From contig OX579637.1 in assembly GCA_951230915.1 (NCBI GenBank), positions 27,590,001 through 27,654,000 of the forward strand: a DNA stretch of 64,000 nucleotides, written 5' to 3'. The translations under genes were made by a program, and so were the position numbers. This stretch comes from Antitrichia curtipendula (taxonomy: Eukaryota > Streptophyta > Bryopsida > Hypnales > Leucodontaceae). Shown piece after piece: positions 1 to 10,789 of the stretch; positions within the stretch are counted from its first letter, which is position 1; every line of letters begins with the position of its first letter. The notes beneath the pieces are model-generated. The model did no database searches and was not told the DNA's origin. It saw only the letters and a list, made by a program, of their open reading frames with translations.

Positions 1-1763
1 ACTTCCTAAATTCCCTATTCCACTCCCTTGATGGTGCAGTGGAATCCCATTTTATCGTCATTGGAATCTTCAATTTGTAGCTTCATGAGCATTAAAGTTC
101 GTTATATAACTATGGAGTATTTTATACAGACAGTACAAACAATAATCTTAGAATTTCCCCCGTGGAGGTGCTCTGTTGAGACATTCACAACAAATTTATG
201 CCACATCTCCAAAACTACTTCAATTAAGGAAATATAAGGTAACATGGACTTTCTCCTAATATAGAAGAAACTAGTGTGCCCATGTGTCGTTGTCATAGCC
301 AAAAGGAAGTAAAATTAATTTCCTAAATTTTTTATTGATACAGAAACTTTGAAATTCAATAACTTTCATAATTTTCCGTTAATAGAATGATAATGTTCCG
401 TTTGTTTCAACAAACTCAATAAAGCTAGCTACGTTAAGTTTTGGATCAAATATACTGAAAGGGTCTGACAAAGTATGAGTAATGGCAACTATGCAGGTGG
501 AAAGACTTCAGTCTCCTGTATCAGCCAGAATTTTTAGGAACCTTCACAACATTGCAAATGGTATAATGTAAGTTCTGATATACTATTCCGTTCAAATGGC
601 AAGAAACTGGGGAGAGAATAATATTTCATACACTGTGTAGGTAAGATACTCTGCGCATGTTAAGTATTTGGATTTTCTGAATGACACGTGTCTGACAGAA
701 TATGAGAAGACTTTGAATTTTGATGCACTCACACAAACTTTGGCTAGGTTGGAGATCCGGCCCAATGACATTGGGAATTTTAATTCCATCCGCGATTACT
801 TTATGAAGGTACACGACTTGTTTAGTTACTTCATAATAGATGCTTTTTCCTAAATAAACCCACATCGTGATACAAAAACCCTAAACCCAAGCGGTTTAGG
901 TGGAATGAAACCCTCCCAGTTTTTACAACTGAATGTTTAAAAAAAATCATACTTTGGAATCCTAGACTGCAAATTCTACTAATTGTCTTTTAATTTTAAT
1001 TTATATAAATTAAATATGACCACGTGGATGCAGTCAAACAGCAATTTTAACCCGTAAAGGACCAAGTAGATTTTCTGTGAAAATCCACTGAAAACTGCCA
1101 CTACTGCTGCATTTATAGAAAATTTCAACGAAATTTTTTTCCTAGTATTACCATTGGATTTTGTTCTATACTTGAAGAAGAACAACTAGTAAAAATTTCA
1201 TAACATTTGACCATACGGTTTGAAAGATATGAGCATTTGAGTTGAAACCCCTTTGTTTCTCACTGTGCCAAAAGCTTCACCTGCCTTTGACCATTGATTG
1301 TTGTAAATTTTTTACTATGGTGCTGAATTTTTTTAAATCTCAAATTGTAAATCTTGTTAGGAATTTCTCCAAAAAAATTTCAAGGAAAAATAAGACATGG
1401 ATCACATTCAAAAAAATGTTGCAATTATGCAACAATGTCCAAAACTTTACAATGGCTCACAAGACTTCTTGAGAAATAATTTCACCACATTATTTTGGAA
1501 CTCAAAAATCCAAACAATGGATTCAAAGTATGTCTTCATAATAAATAAAAAAATTGAAAAATAATAAAAAATCTAGTTCCTATGAAATTTAGAAGCACTA
1601 TGTGAAGAAAGAGTAGAATATGGTTTTGGGCATGACATGAAAAATGGGTTAGAAGTGTTCCCGATATGCTCCCATTATGCTCCCGGTATATTCTAATCAT
1701 TGGGAACTTTCAGTGAGGAAGAACTTAGTACACTGGGAACCAAGCTTAGCTTCAACTGGATTA
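1..1763. other. AT-rich stretch without a supported gene
   Basis: No convincing gene. A short open stretch at 668-853 (+) reads like protein around residues LDFLNDTCLTEYEKTLNF and ends near a GTACAC that could be a splice donor. I found no family for it, and it may be an exon remnant or chance. The segment 1141-1235 is a copy of a dispersed non-coding repeat listed separately. The rest shows poly-A/T runs and no recognisable signals. Confidence 0.5.
1141..1235 (+). repeat. dispersed non-coding repeat, copy 1
   Basis: The order of words here (TTGTTCTATACTTG, then AAAAATTTCATAACATTTGA, then GAAAGATATGAGCATTTGA) recurs with changes at about 33694-33790, 39262-39365 and 44565-44665, and in reverse complement near 40140-40180. 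No coding potential is apparent. It could be a fragment of an old transposon; no ends were identified. Confidence 0.5.
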
Positions 1764-1980
1764 CACTAAAGATGGTATTTAGTGTTACCTACACTAATTG
1801 AAATAAAAAAGATATAGTTTTTTACTCTTGATGAGTATTTTTATTCATGAGAACAATATCAATATTCATTAAAAATGAGGATCTCTGTAAACATAGTTGG
1901 TAAAAATATTCCTCTAGAGTAAAACGTTGTAGCATATTTACATCAATTAGAGTAGGTAACACTAAATACCATCATTAGTG
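1764..1980. mobile_element. 217-bp MITE with long terminal inverted repeats
   Basis: The left end from 1764 (CACTAAAGATGGTATTTAGT, continuing to about 1803) is repeated in inverse at 1942-1980 (reverse complement begins CACTAATGATGGTATTTAGT). The arms of about 40 bp match nearly throughout. A TA dinucleotide lies at both borders (1762-1763, 1981-1982), which fits a Tc1/mariner-type duplication. The interior is AT-rich without coding capacity. The family is not recognised. A CACTA-type parse was considered, but the 3-bp flanks (TTA and TAG) do not match. Confidence 0.75.
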
Positions 1981-2792
1981 TAGTGTGCCCTGTAACGTTG
2001 CCACAGGCAAATTGTAAGTAAAAATAATTATTTAATTTTTTTAAACCAAAAATAAATAAAAAATGCACAACTGTTCCACCATAGGTCCAAACGCCATGAA
2101 ACAAAGCCCATGCATCCCTTCTCGCTGAGGGCTTTCCAATGGTACCAAGCACGCAACTGGGGGATGCACATTCCTCCAGATCTCACCGTACCAAAAACAA
2201 AAAAATACATCATTCAACTTGAATAGAATGATTGGAGAGGAGATGGGCAACTTCAATGTACTGCAAGCTTGCCATCATCCCTACCACATGAAGTTAAATT
2301 TTTTCATAAACACAAATTAAGCGTCCCAATCCATTCTCATCACACATGAATCAAACAAATACATAATAACTACAAAGGTAAATAAATAATTCAAGTGAAC
2401 AAAATCTTCCAGAATTCGTGTTTATTATTTTCAAAATGTTCTAGACATTCCTTGAAGACATAGGAATTCTAAACAAGTCTATTAACAAGTAGTACGTATT
2501 TGATTGATTTGACATTTTACCATACAAACTAAAATAGAGTTACAAAAAATAAAAATAATGTAGGGCAGAGAATATAAAATGGGATAAGATGGAAATAAGG
2601 GGAGATGGAAATAAATATCCAACATAGAAACTAAAAATACTAGCTTGTTGAGAAGCTAAAGAAATAAATTACCCTTCAAATTAGGAAAGTTTACACAATG
2701 GAAACAAAAACCATTGGATAAGAAATTGGTACACTATAATATTTTCAAAGTTGGTAAATTCCTAAATTATTTTATTAGAAACTACTATTTCT

Positions 2793-3373
2793 TTATCTAA
2801 TATTATCATATAGTTTATGTTTATCTCTACTCAATAGTTTCTTTTTGTTCCGTACAAGGAATTTCACATCTTTTTCAGCACCGTGCTGTTTTATCAAACT
2901 TTGAGCTCTATCTTCCCAAAAAATTGGTATTTGGGCAGATATGCCAAAATGGGTAAATCCATCTACCATTCTTGATTGTGAAGTGCCGTGGAAGTCAATT
3001 TTTCCTTGCCAAATTATTTCAACAATGCCATCACACGTCCAAAGTTGACACAAATTTTGTAATGCAGAAGAACAAAATGCCCTCCATTACAATAAAATCC
3101 AATCATCACTTATTTGTGCTAATCTCCCATTTTGTTCTATTGTAGGTGCCCAAATCTCAAACACATAAGAATTGTGGTCTTAATCCCAATGGATGGTATT
3201 GTAGAAATCATCGACTCAAATACTGTATAAATGAGAGAACTTGTGAATCCTACAGAGTGTTCTTGAAGATTCATAAACTCTATTTGGCCCTGTAATGGAA
3301 TGCTACTTTGTAATCCCTCATCTATAGTTTTCTTGTACATGCATGGTCTTAGTTTCATAAACCAGTCCTTCAT
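2793..3373 (-). pseudogene. unrecognised decayed protein-coding remnant
   Basis: On the minus strand a protein-like frame can be followed from about 3206 down to 2793. It reads through two TAA codons and contains motifs such as FEIWAPTIEQNGRLAQISDD, FCSSALQNLCQLWTCDGIVE and TQSR-like basic residues before a lysine-rich end (RNKKKL). Upstream, 3137-3373 is open in another frame, so at least one frameshift is needed. The segment up to about 3560 may also belong to it, with words such as EMFALEWRGG and LVYETKTMHV. The composition looks like real protein rather than chance, but I recognise no domain. Degraded transposon-encoded protein is the likeliest class. Function unknown. Confidence 0.4.
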
Positions 3374-5460
3374 TCATATTAAAACTCTGCAATCCGTTTG
3401 ACCAACTCCACTTGGTCTTCTTCCCGTTCATCTATAGTGATTTCAGAGTTTTAAATACTCCCATGACATAGTGACCCATGGTGTATCCTCTATTTATGCC
3501 ACCTCTCCACTCTAATGCAAACATTTTTTCATTCACTTGGTCCTAGGTTTTTCTTATGTACCCTAAGCCTCCCTTCCTCAATTTTGTTGGAGATGTTGTC
3601 AAGTTTTCAAAGTCTTCATAATTAATATTCTTCAAAAGTTAGATTTGATGTCTTCGAATTTTGTGAATGAAATCACTAGCACTATGTCTTTTGTGTTCTT
3701 ATTTTGGATGGCTACTTTATTTTTGTGTAGCATTAGATAATCACAAGGAATCTCATCCATCACCATTCCATCTGAAGCAATATCTTATAAACTATGAGTT
3801 TGTGAAATTATAACACATTCATTATCTTCATGTGGACCTATTTTTTCAAACGTTCATTCATTTGTAATCATGGCAGGGACGGCGCCATCATGTGAGAGCC
3901 TTGAGCATCAACTCCTGCTCAACCTGTCTCCCTCCCGATGGCAGCTCCCTCTCCCGATGTGCACTCTCTCCGCAAGCTCCATTGTACAACGGTGACTTCC
4001 CGATGTGCTCTCTCTCTCCGCGAGCTCTGATTGTGCAGTAACTTTCCTTTTTTCTCTCCACCCTCCTCTTCCGCCGTGCGTATCTATTGTAGGTCCTTCC
4101 TCCTCTTCCGCCACGCGTTGTACCGTATCTCCTCCCTCCTCTTCCGCCACCTCTTCTTCTTCTTTCTATCTCGATCAAGACTGTCTACATTGCGCGGAGG
4201 AGTACGCTGATTTGCAACAGGTCTGGAGCAGCGTCTAGTCACCACCAACGTTCCGGGCATCAACTTGCCACCAACGAGGAAGCAGAAGGAGCAGGGACTG
4301 AAGTCCACTGTCACGAACGTTGGGACACCGATTTGCGCCGCAAAGCAGGTGCGGCTGCCGTGGTCACCACACTGTTGTAGTAAGTTCGAGTGTGTGAGAG
4401 CTAGTGAGAAAATCTGGAGAGGGTGAAGTTCACTCTAGTTTCCTGGACAGTGACTGTGTTTCTTCTTGAATTTCCGGTGTGTTTCGTCTTGGCTTGCTTG
4501 GCTCTTAGCGAGGGTGCGGCAGCTCTGTTAGCGCCAAAGATGCCACATGGAAGACTAAGCTAGTTTGCTACAAGTCTCCTTTTGTAATGGAGGTTTAGGT
4601 TCCTCTTGGTTTTGTCAATCATGGTTGTTTGTTTTTTCAAATAATAATAATGCAGCTTCATTTGCCTTTAGTTGACTCTTTCTCCCAAACGCATCACCAT
4701 TTGAAAGGATCATGACTGTCATGAGAATAGTAGGCCGTGTTCAAAGTGAACTTGATTACAGTTTTAGTCCATTACTTTGTTGTAAGTTTCCTGTAGTTCA
4801 ATTATGTGTTCATTTGTTTTAAGTTTAGGGTTGCAAGAGTATGTATGCGGAAGTCGTAGTTTACGCATCTGGAGACTTCCAGGAGGTGTCTTGTAGTTAG
4901 ATAGTTAGATAGTCATTGTTTGAAATTTACTTGGATGCAATGTCTGTTTACCTTTGCATGCAAGCAATGTTTGAATTTGTATTATCTTTGTCAGTGCTTT
5001 GGTTTTTGTCAATGCTTAATTTGAAACAGTATGCACAATCATTCAAGAAAATATGAGACATATTTTGAATACAACCATATGGTCATTGTACATTAAACTT
5101 TACACTGCTGGTTGTATACAAGTATTCAAAGCGAGTACTCAATCAGTAAGAAAGATCATGGGAACACGGCAAGGCAAGGAAACAACACCAGTGTGGGATA
5201 ATTCGTAAGCAATTCCACCCTAAACCCTACTACCGTAGAAATTAACCCTATTACCCCCAAAACTTGTCCTATGACTGCGGACCTCAAAGCCTCCAGATGC
5301 ACTTTTGTAGTTAGATTTCTACAATAATCTCATACAAAGTGATCCATAGGATTGTCTAAAAATATCGAGCAGCAGGCAAGATCCACAATAACCCACATAA
5401 AAGTAGAAGGTCGGAGGCAAATTTATTTGATAGATAGGAATATAATGCAATCTTCATGAT
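3374..5460. other. intergenic; CT-rich block 3880-4200, otherwise nothing seen
   Basis: The part 3880-4200 is rich in CCTCTTCCGCC-type words, repeated at about 4065, 4103 and 4138. Both strands are open there because of this skew: a serine-rich frame on plus and an arginine/glycine-rich frame on minus. I treat these as composition artefacts. It could be a pyrimidine-rich leader or CpG-rich promoter. No other coding or RNA signal was found in 4240-5460. Confidence 0.45.
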
Positions 5461-5461
5461 T

Positions 5462-5970
5462 CAAGCATGTTCACAATGAATCATCTGGAGTGCTCCAGAT
5501 AAATGAAGATGTTATCTCATCTGGAGTGATCCAGATGAGAGTTAGTAAATTTGAAAGCACTGAGCAAGTTCCACCTTCAAGCCTGGAAACAATGAGTCAT
5601 CTGGAGTGCTCCAGATAATTGAAGATAATATGTTAGCTGGAGTGATCTAGATGTGAGTCACATAATTTGAAAGCACTGAGCGAGTTCCACCTTCAAGCAT
5701 GGACACAATGAGTCATCTAGAGTGCTTTAGATAATTGAAGATAATACCTCAGTTGGAGTGATCCAGATAAGAGTCTGAGAATTTGAAAGCACTGAGCAAG
5801 TTCCGCCTTAACGCACCTAAAATAACAAAGTTAGATGCACATTTATTGGTTGGATACAATTACCGCGCAGACATGAGGCCTCATACACGGTCTCAATTAG
5901 TCATCAGGAATGATCCAAATGATTCAAGATCTTATTTCATTTGGACTGATCCAGATGAGAGTCTGAGTGA
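5462..5970 (+). repeat. 116-bp tandem repeat built on CTGGAGTGMTCCAG palindromes
   Basis: Three copies start at 5462, 5578 and 5694 with a constant 116-bp step. A diverged fourth covers about 5890-5970, and further single motifs lie at about 6071 and 6203. Each unit holds two quasi-palindromes, CATCTGGAGTGCTCCAGAT and then CTGGAGTGATCCAGATG, about 38 bp apart, plus a constant part reading GAAAGCACTGAGCAAGTTCC. The array lies just upstream of ParB-like gene copy A, whose introns carry the same palindrome. Confidence 0.8.
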
Positions 5971-6281
5971 GTTTCCTGTGAACTTTTGTAGCATTGCAGA
6001 GTGGGGTGCACATTTACTCGACGACTAAGAATAACGTTGAATCTCACATGCATTAGGCACTGTCCAACGATCAGTCATCTGGAGTGTTCCAAATGTAAAA
6101 ATAGGTCACCGCAGGTGGAGTGGTTCATAACCTAGTCGTAGAATTCTGAGTCGATTGGAATTAGCGATCGATTAGCGATGCATAAAGCATGCTCGCAGTC
6201 AGTCATCTGGAGTGCTCCAGCTCACTGAAGAGGCTAGGTGTAGTTGATAGTCACCAACACATCTAACTAGCTTTTGGTTGA

Positions 6282-7110
6282 ATGCAGTGATGAGTTTCTT
6301 CAAGATGGACCTGAGGACGCGTGCCCAGTTAAACTTAGACCCTTTTGTGACGGATGGGTTCATCAATTTCATTACAATGGGAAATTGCATCCAGCGGTGG
6401 TCTATCGTTGCTTAAGCAAAGTCAGTAAATGAGGGATCCAGTGGAAGAAGGATGAAGATGGACGCGTGCGAATTACTCCAAAACTCATGAGTGGTATGAA
6501 GGTGCACCGCGACGTCGGCCTTGACATTCCAGAAATGCAGGGTCTTGATAACGACACTGCGCTCCTAGTCATTGAGGAGAAAGTGCCCGGAACGGATAGT
6601 ACAAGAATCTACAGCCTCATCCTCAATTACAGCTCGATGGAGTTGAGTCACTGCGAATCACTGGTGGAACAAACGTTACTGGATCCCAAAGGTGGCATCC
6701 CGAAGTGGACGCCGAAGGAAATGCAAGTTACTTGGAGCCTAATTGAGGAGGCTCGCCAAGACAGCAACCAAAGCAAGGCATCCCAAGCAATCGTACCAAT
6801 CGCAGCTGCAACACCGTCGCCAAAGAAAAACGGAAAGAAACGGAGGTCCGTGACCGGAGCACCAGGAGACAAGACGGTTGCAGAAGATGCTTCCAGTAAG
6901 CTGACCATTTCCGTTTGCGTTGCAATGAAAGAGGTTGAGATAAAGAAGCTCAACTCCAAGTAGTTGAAAGTGATGAAGGCATTGTACAAAGCTCACTTTG
7001 ACTGCATGTACAAGTGGAAGAAACAACTATTTGTCGACATCGGTGGTGATGTCCTGCGGGTGCACTTTGACTATCTTCACAGGGCCCCTGAAAGAAGGCT
7101 AGTGTACAGA
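6282..7110 (+). pseudogene. N-terminal part of ParB/methylase-like gene copy A (interrupted)
   Basis: After a possible acceptor (GAATGCAG, ending near 6281) a frame runs DEFLQDGPEDACPVKLRPFC and onward, through a TGA at 6429 and a TAG at 6961, to about 7110. The middle holds VTLEE/LLVIEEKVPGTDSTRIYS-like strand-rich sequence, then a proline/lysine-rich linker (ATPSPKKNGKKRRS, a possible nuclear localisation signal) and a charged helix (VAMKEVEIKKLN). No ParB motif follows directly; it appears 3.8 kb downstream at about 11090. Copy B has a comparable spacing of only about 1 kb from its start to that motif, so I infer that the intervening segment was inserted. The biochemical role of this part is unknown. 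Confidence 0.45.
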
Positions 7111-8867
7111 GTGTGAACTCCCAAATTGTCACTTGGGACTCGTAGAAATATTTTTTTGGAAATTTGCAATTTAATGTTAAGAAAAATATACAAAAAGCCA
7201 TATAAAGAGTGTAGAACCAAAATAGGGTTGTAACATATCCATTATAGTATTTGGTCTAGATTTGTATTTAGACTTAGAATCCCACCAAACCGGGCCCTAA
7301 AATAGGTAAAAAGAATGAAACAATTAGATTTGTAGGGTTCAAGTCACATAGGCCCAAAAGGGCTAAATCCCACCATGAAGGTGGCAATTCATGGCTAAGT
7401 CGATCCGAGGGATCCACAACGAGGCCACTAGGTCGGGTCCTAGAGTTAGGTTTAGAAATTCCTCAAACCCCGATTGTTAGCATGCAAGAGCCACGGACGC
7501 AAGACCAGGCCCGTGGAGGAATCTACAGCCCAAGGATGGTGTCTTAGGGTAAATCCCATGCCAGGAGTCCAACGACAAAATCGATTCGCCAAGATTCCTC
7601 TATCTACAAAAGATTCCCGCACCATCGATAAACTCAAGGAAATGGCCAATTCATCTCCACTGACCAATTATGCTAGGTACGGAAACGCACCTGCACATCT
7701 TTCATGTGACCCCATGAGAGGTCCTGTGAAAAATCCCGTCACCTTCCGACTTGCAGAAGAACCTTTTGCGGGTAGTCAACCCTAGTAACTTCCAACGGGA
7801 ATTTCATGGAAATTACCCAGGTTGCCATAAAATCTCACTAAAAATTAGACTAGCTTGTTTTATGTTAATAATGCACTCCGTGAAGTTTCGCAACATTCCG
7901 ATAGCAGCAAGTACCCGAACCGGCGAGATTCCTCGAGAATTAATCACGTGGCGAGGTCCCCGACGCGTTGATCGGCATCCCGGGACCATACGATGGCAAA
8001 ATGAAGTCAACCAAGAGTCTTTTCCGACTCCCTCACACCTACCGGAGATCCTAAGCTATTTACATTTCTCAAAATAGGAAACCCCCAAGATCTAGGATTT
8101 TACCACGGTTTAGTTTTAAAGCTAAATTAACCTACAATGTTTTTTGTCCTCGGTACGGGGGGTAGAGGGTCTTGGACTAAAAACGGGGATCTGGAGCCAA
8201 TGGCGCAATCCGTTTGACGATTGGAGTAAAACTCCAAAAGTTAGGAGGTTGGTCCAGCGTAGATAGGTAAAAGTAGTTTTTTAGGGATTAGGATGAAAAT
8301 CTTTGAAGATGAGGATGAAAATCCAAGTTGATAAGGTTACTTTAGAGCTCTTGAGGGGGAGGTGGGGCCTTGGAAACCTATTTAAGGTCCCCATTTTTCT
8401 CTCAAGAACACCCCCAATTCTTGTTTGGGTCTGTGGATCCAATTTATGTTGGGATTTTTGGCGTTTTAGCCAAGAAACCTCTACGGTGTTTTTGGAGCAC
8501 TTTTGGCTCCTTTTGTCGTTATATTTCAAGCTTTGAATGTCCTTGGGGGTCCTTCTACCTTGTCTTGTACACACTTTGTGTGTGTTTGTGTATACTCTTG
8601 TTGTTATTCGAAAGTCTTTCTATCTTTGGTCTAACCTTGTATCCTTGTTGTGAGTTGAACGGGTCTCTCCTATACTTGTGTGACTTTGTATGCCTTGTAC
8701 TAATCCTAAAGTCACCCCCCACCATACCTTGGCGAAACCGCTTTGGGGAGCCTTTAGTATATGATATTTTACCCGTGATCATTGACCTTGTGTACATGTG
8801 TGCCCCCATAGTGAGTCCTAACCAGAGTTGTCTTTTCCGTTGTTGGTTGAGAGTGGGCCCCACCCCC

Positions 8868-9060
8868 CGGGGAGCGGCGAAGCTTTGAACCTGTAACCAG
8901 TCCCTGTCCTAAAGTACGTGTTAAAAACAAGCCTTAGACGGCGGAGCTTTGAACGCAGGGGTATCGTAAGTCCTAAAGTTGGTGTTAAAACCAATTCTAC
9001 GGCGAAGCTTTGAACTCTTATGTACGTTCGTTCCAAAGTCTAGAGTCCGAGACATTCTCG
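8868..9060 (+). repeat. about 63-bp tandem repeat, three degenerate copies
   Basis: The word CGGCGAAGCTTTGAAC (or CGGCGGAGCTTTGAAC) occurs at about 8875, 8939 and 9000. Between copies there is CCTAAAGT followed by GTGTTAAAA. The unit is GC-richer than its surroundings. No function is apparent. Confidence 0.65.
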
Positions 9061-9239
9061 GAAAAGTCCAAGGTTTAGCGTCCGAGATTAAGTCTAAGTT
9101 TAAGAGTCATCCCACCCCTTGTGAGCCGGCATCCGTAAAACAAGAAACTACACCAAAAATCGGAGAGAGTTTACCAAAAATCCAATTTAGAATTGCTTGG
9201 GTGGGTTCCCTTAAGGAACCCAAAAAAAACAGATTCAGT

Positions 9240-9560
9240 TGCTAGGGGGTCGGGACAGGTTGCTAGGGGTCCAGCAATCGCTGGGGAGTCGGGGTGAGTC
9301 GTTGGGGAGTTAGAAAGCAGTCGCTGGGGTCTGGCAGGTCGCAAGGGAGTCGGGAGCAGTCACTAGGGAGTCGGGAAGGTCGCTAGGGGTTCCAACAGGT
9401 CGTAAGGGGAGTCGGGAAGGTCGCTGGGGGTTCCAGCAGGTCGCAAGGGGAGTCGGGGTGAGTCGCTGGGGAGTCGGGACAATCGCTGGGGGGTCTGGGC
9501 AGGTCGCAAGGGAGGTCTGGGCAAGTCGCTGGGGGTCGGGAGCAGTCGCTAGGGATCTGG
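9240..9560 (+). repeat. G-rich minisatellite (about 20-bp unit)
   Basis: Many variants of GTCGCTGGGGAGTCGGGA and GTCGCAAGGGGAGTCGGGA follow each other, interleaved with GGGTTCCAGCAG. The run is strongly G-rich on the plus strand with clusters of GGG/GGGG, so quadruplex formation is possible. It lies inside the suspected insertion. Confidence 0.75.
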
Positions 9561-10302
9561 GCAGCGTTGGTCCAGGGAGTCCAGGGCTTGGGTGAAGACT
9601 TGGGAGAGAAAAGAAAGTTGGAATTAGTGGGGATTAGGGGGAAGTTAAGGGGTTGAAATCAAGGAGAAAAAAGAAAGGAGAATAGGGGAAAGGAGAAAGA
9701 AAGGATAAGTCGCACTTCCATACCTGCATCAAACAACTCTCAACTCTCACCACAAACACAATGGAGGGAGGTTAGTGAGTCATAGAATTAAATAAAAGAA
9801 GGGGGAGAGAGACGATAAATAGTGCCCTAGGCTTAGCTAAATAGGTGTTAGAAAGGAAATCTCAAGTATTTGTAGTGACCATTAGGAGGTAGGATTAGGA
9901 TGACACGAAGACAAGGTTGTGTAAGAGGTTAGGAGGGATATTAAAATTTCTTGGGGTTTGAATCTATAGTTGTAAGACACCCCATGAAAGCTTAGGTAGA
10001 ATAGTGTTAGTGTAGAAAGAGAGAAAGGGAAAGAAAAGGAGAAGGAAAAAAGGAGGAAGGGAAAGAAAGAGGTTAGATCACACGGGATCCACAATTTTTA
10101 TAACATAAGCGGTAAACTTGGGGAAAAATTCCCACGACCCAAAGACCACCATGGAGTATGGAAATGGGCGTGCGGATGCGGACGAGCGCATTTCCGACAC
10201 CAGTAGTGACAAGGTAAGTCCTTGAATCAAAACTTGGTGCTTCTCTTTATTAGCATTGATTTTTCCCTTAATTAGCCGTTCAAGTGAATAGTGACTTAGG
10301 AT

Positions 10303-10470
10303 AAGTCAGGAGTAAAAATCTAGAGTTAAATATTAGGAGTAAAAATTTGGAGTTACATTTAGGAGTAAAAATTTGGAGTTACATTTAGGAGTAAAAATTT
10401 GGAGTTAAATATTAGGAGTAAAAATTTGGAGTTAAATTTAGGAGTAAAAATCTAGAGTTATATTTAAAAG
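10303..10470 (+). repeat. 26-29-bp tandem repeat, about six copies
   Basis: The unit TTAGGAGTAAAAATTTGGAG followed by TTAMATT is repeated about six times with small length changes. It lies in what may be the first intron after the donor near 10213. Confidence 0.8.
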
Positions 10471-10789
10471 TTAGGAATTAGAGGAAAAGATTAAACTTAG
10501 GGTTAGCCGTAGGGTTGAAACTTCCGAGAGAAGTGTCAAACTTCCAAAAATAGTCTTCAACACTCATAGAAGGAACGTAAAGGTTCCCCCCTCACATAGT
10601 TAGGGACGTTAGAAATGACGCCAATTACCTAGCCAACCCTATACATAGGATAGACAGTTAGGGAGTTAGGAATTACCAATCACCTTTGCTCATCACAGTC
10701 AGCTTATTAGTTACCCATGCAATTCTAGTAGTATTCGCTGCCATCCACGACACTCAGAAAACGTTAGCACAAAAAGATCCATTGTTTGG

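Larger units (their letters stand above)
7111..10789. mobile_element. probable insertion splitting copy A; retroelement-like leader, no coding capacity proven
   Basis: The left border starts TGTGAACTCCC after CAGAG; a right border ending GGCA before CAGTG (near 10795) would give a nearly matching 5-bp duplication. Inside are a TATA-like CTATTTAAGG at 8378-8387 followed by a pyrimidine-rich leader, then several tandem repeats. At 10151 an ATG in the context ACCACCATGG opens a 20-codon frame (MEYGNGRADADERISDTSSD plus K) that stops at AAG|GTAAGT near 10213, which looks like a first exon with a donor. No reverse transcriptase, integrase, primer-binding site or second long terminal repeat was found. 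An ancient LTR element or its remnant is a guess. Confidence 0.3.

Noticed and set aside
3888..4314. Overlapping open frames on both strands
   Set aside because: Serine-rich versus arginine/glycine-rich readings result from CT skew; no domain or splice structure supports a gene.
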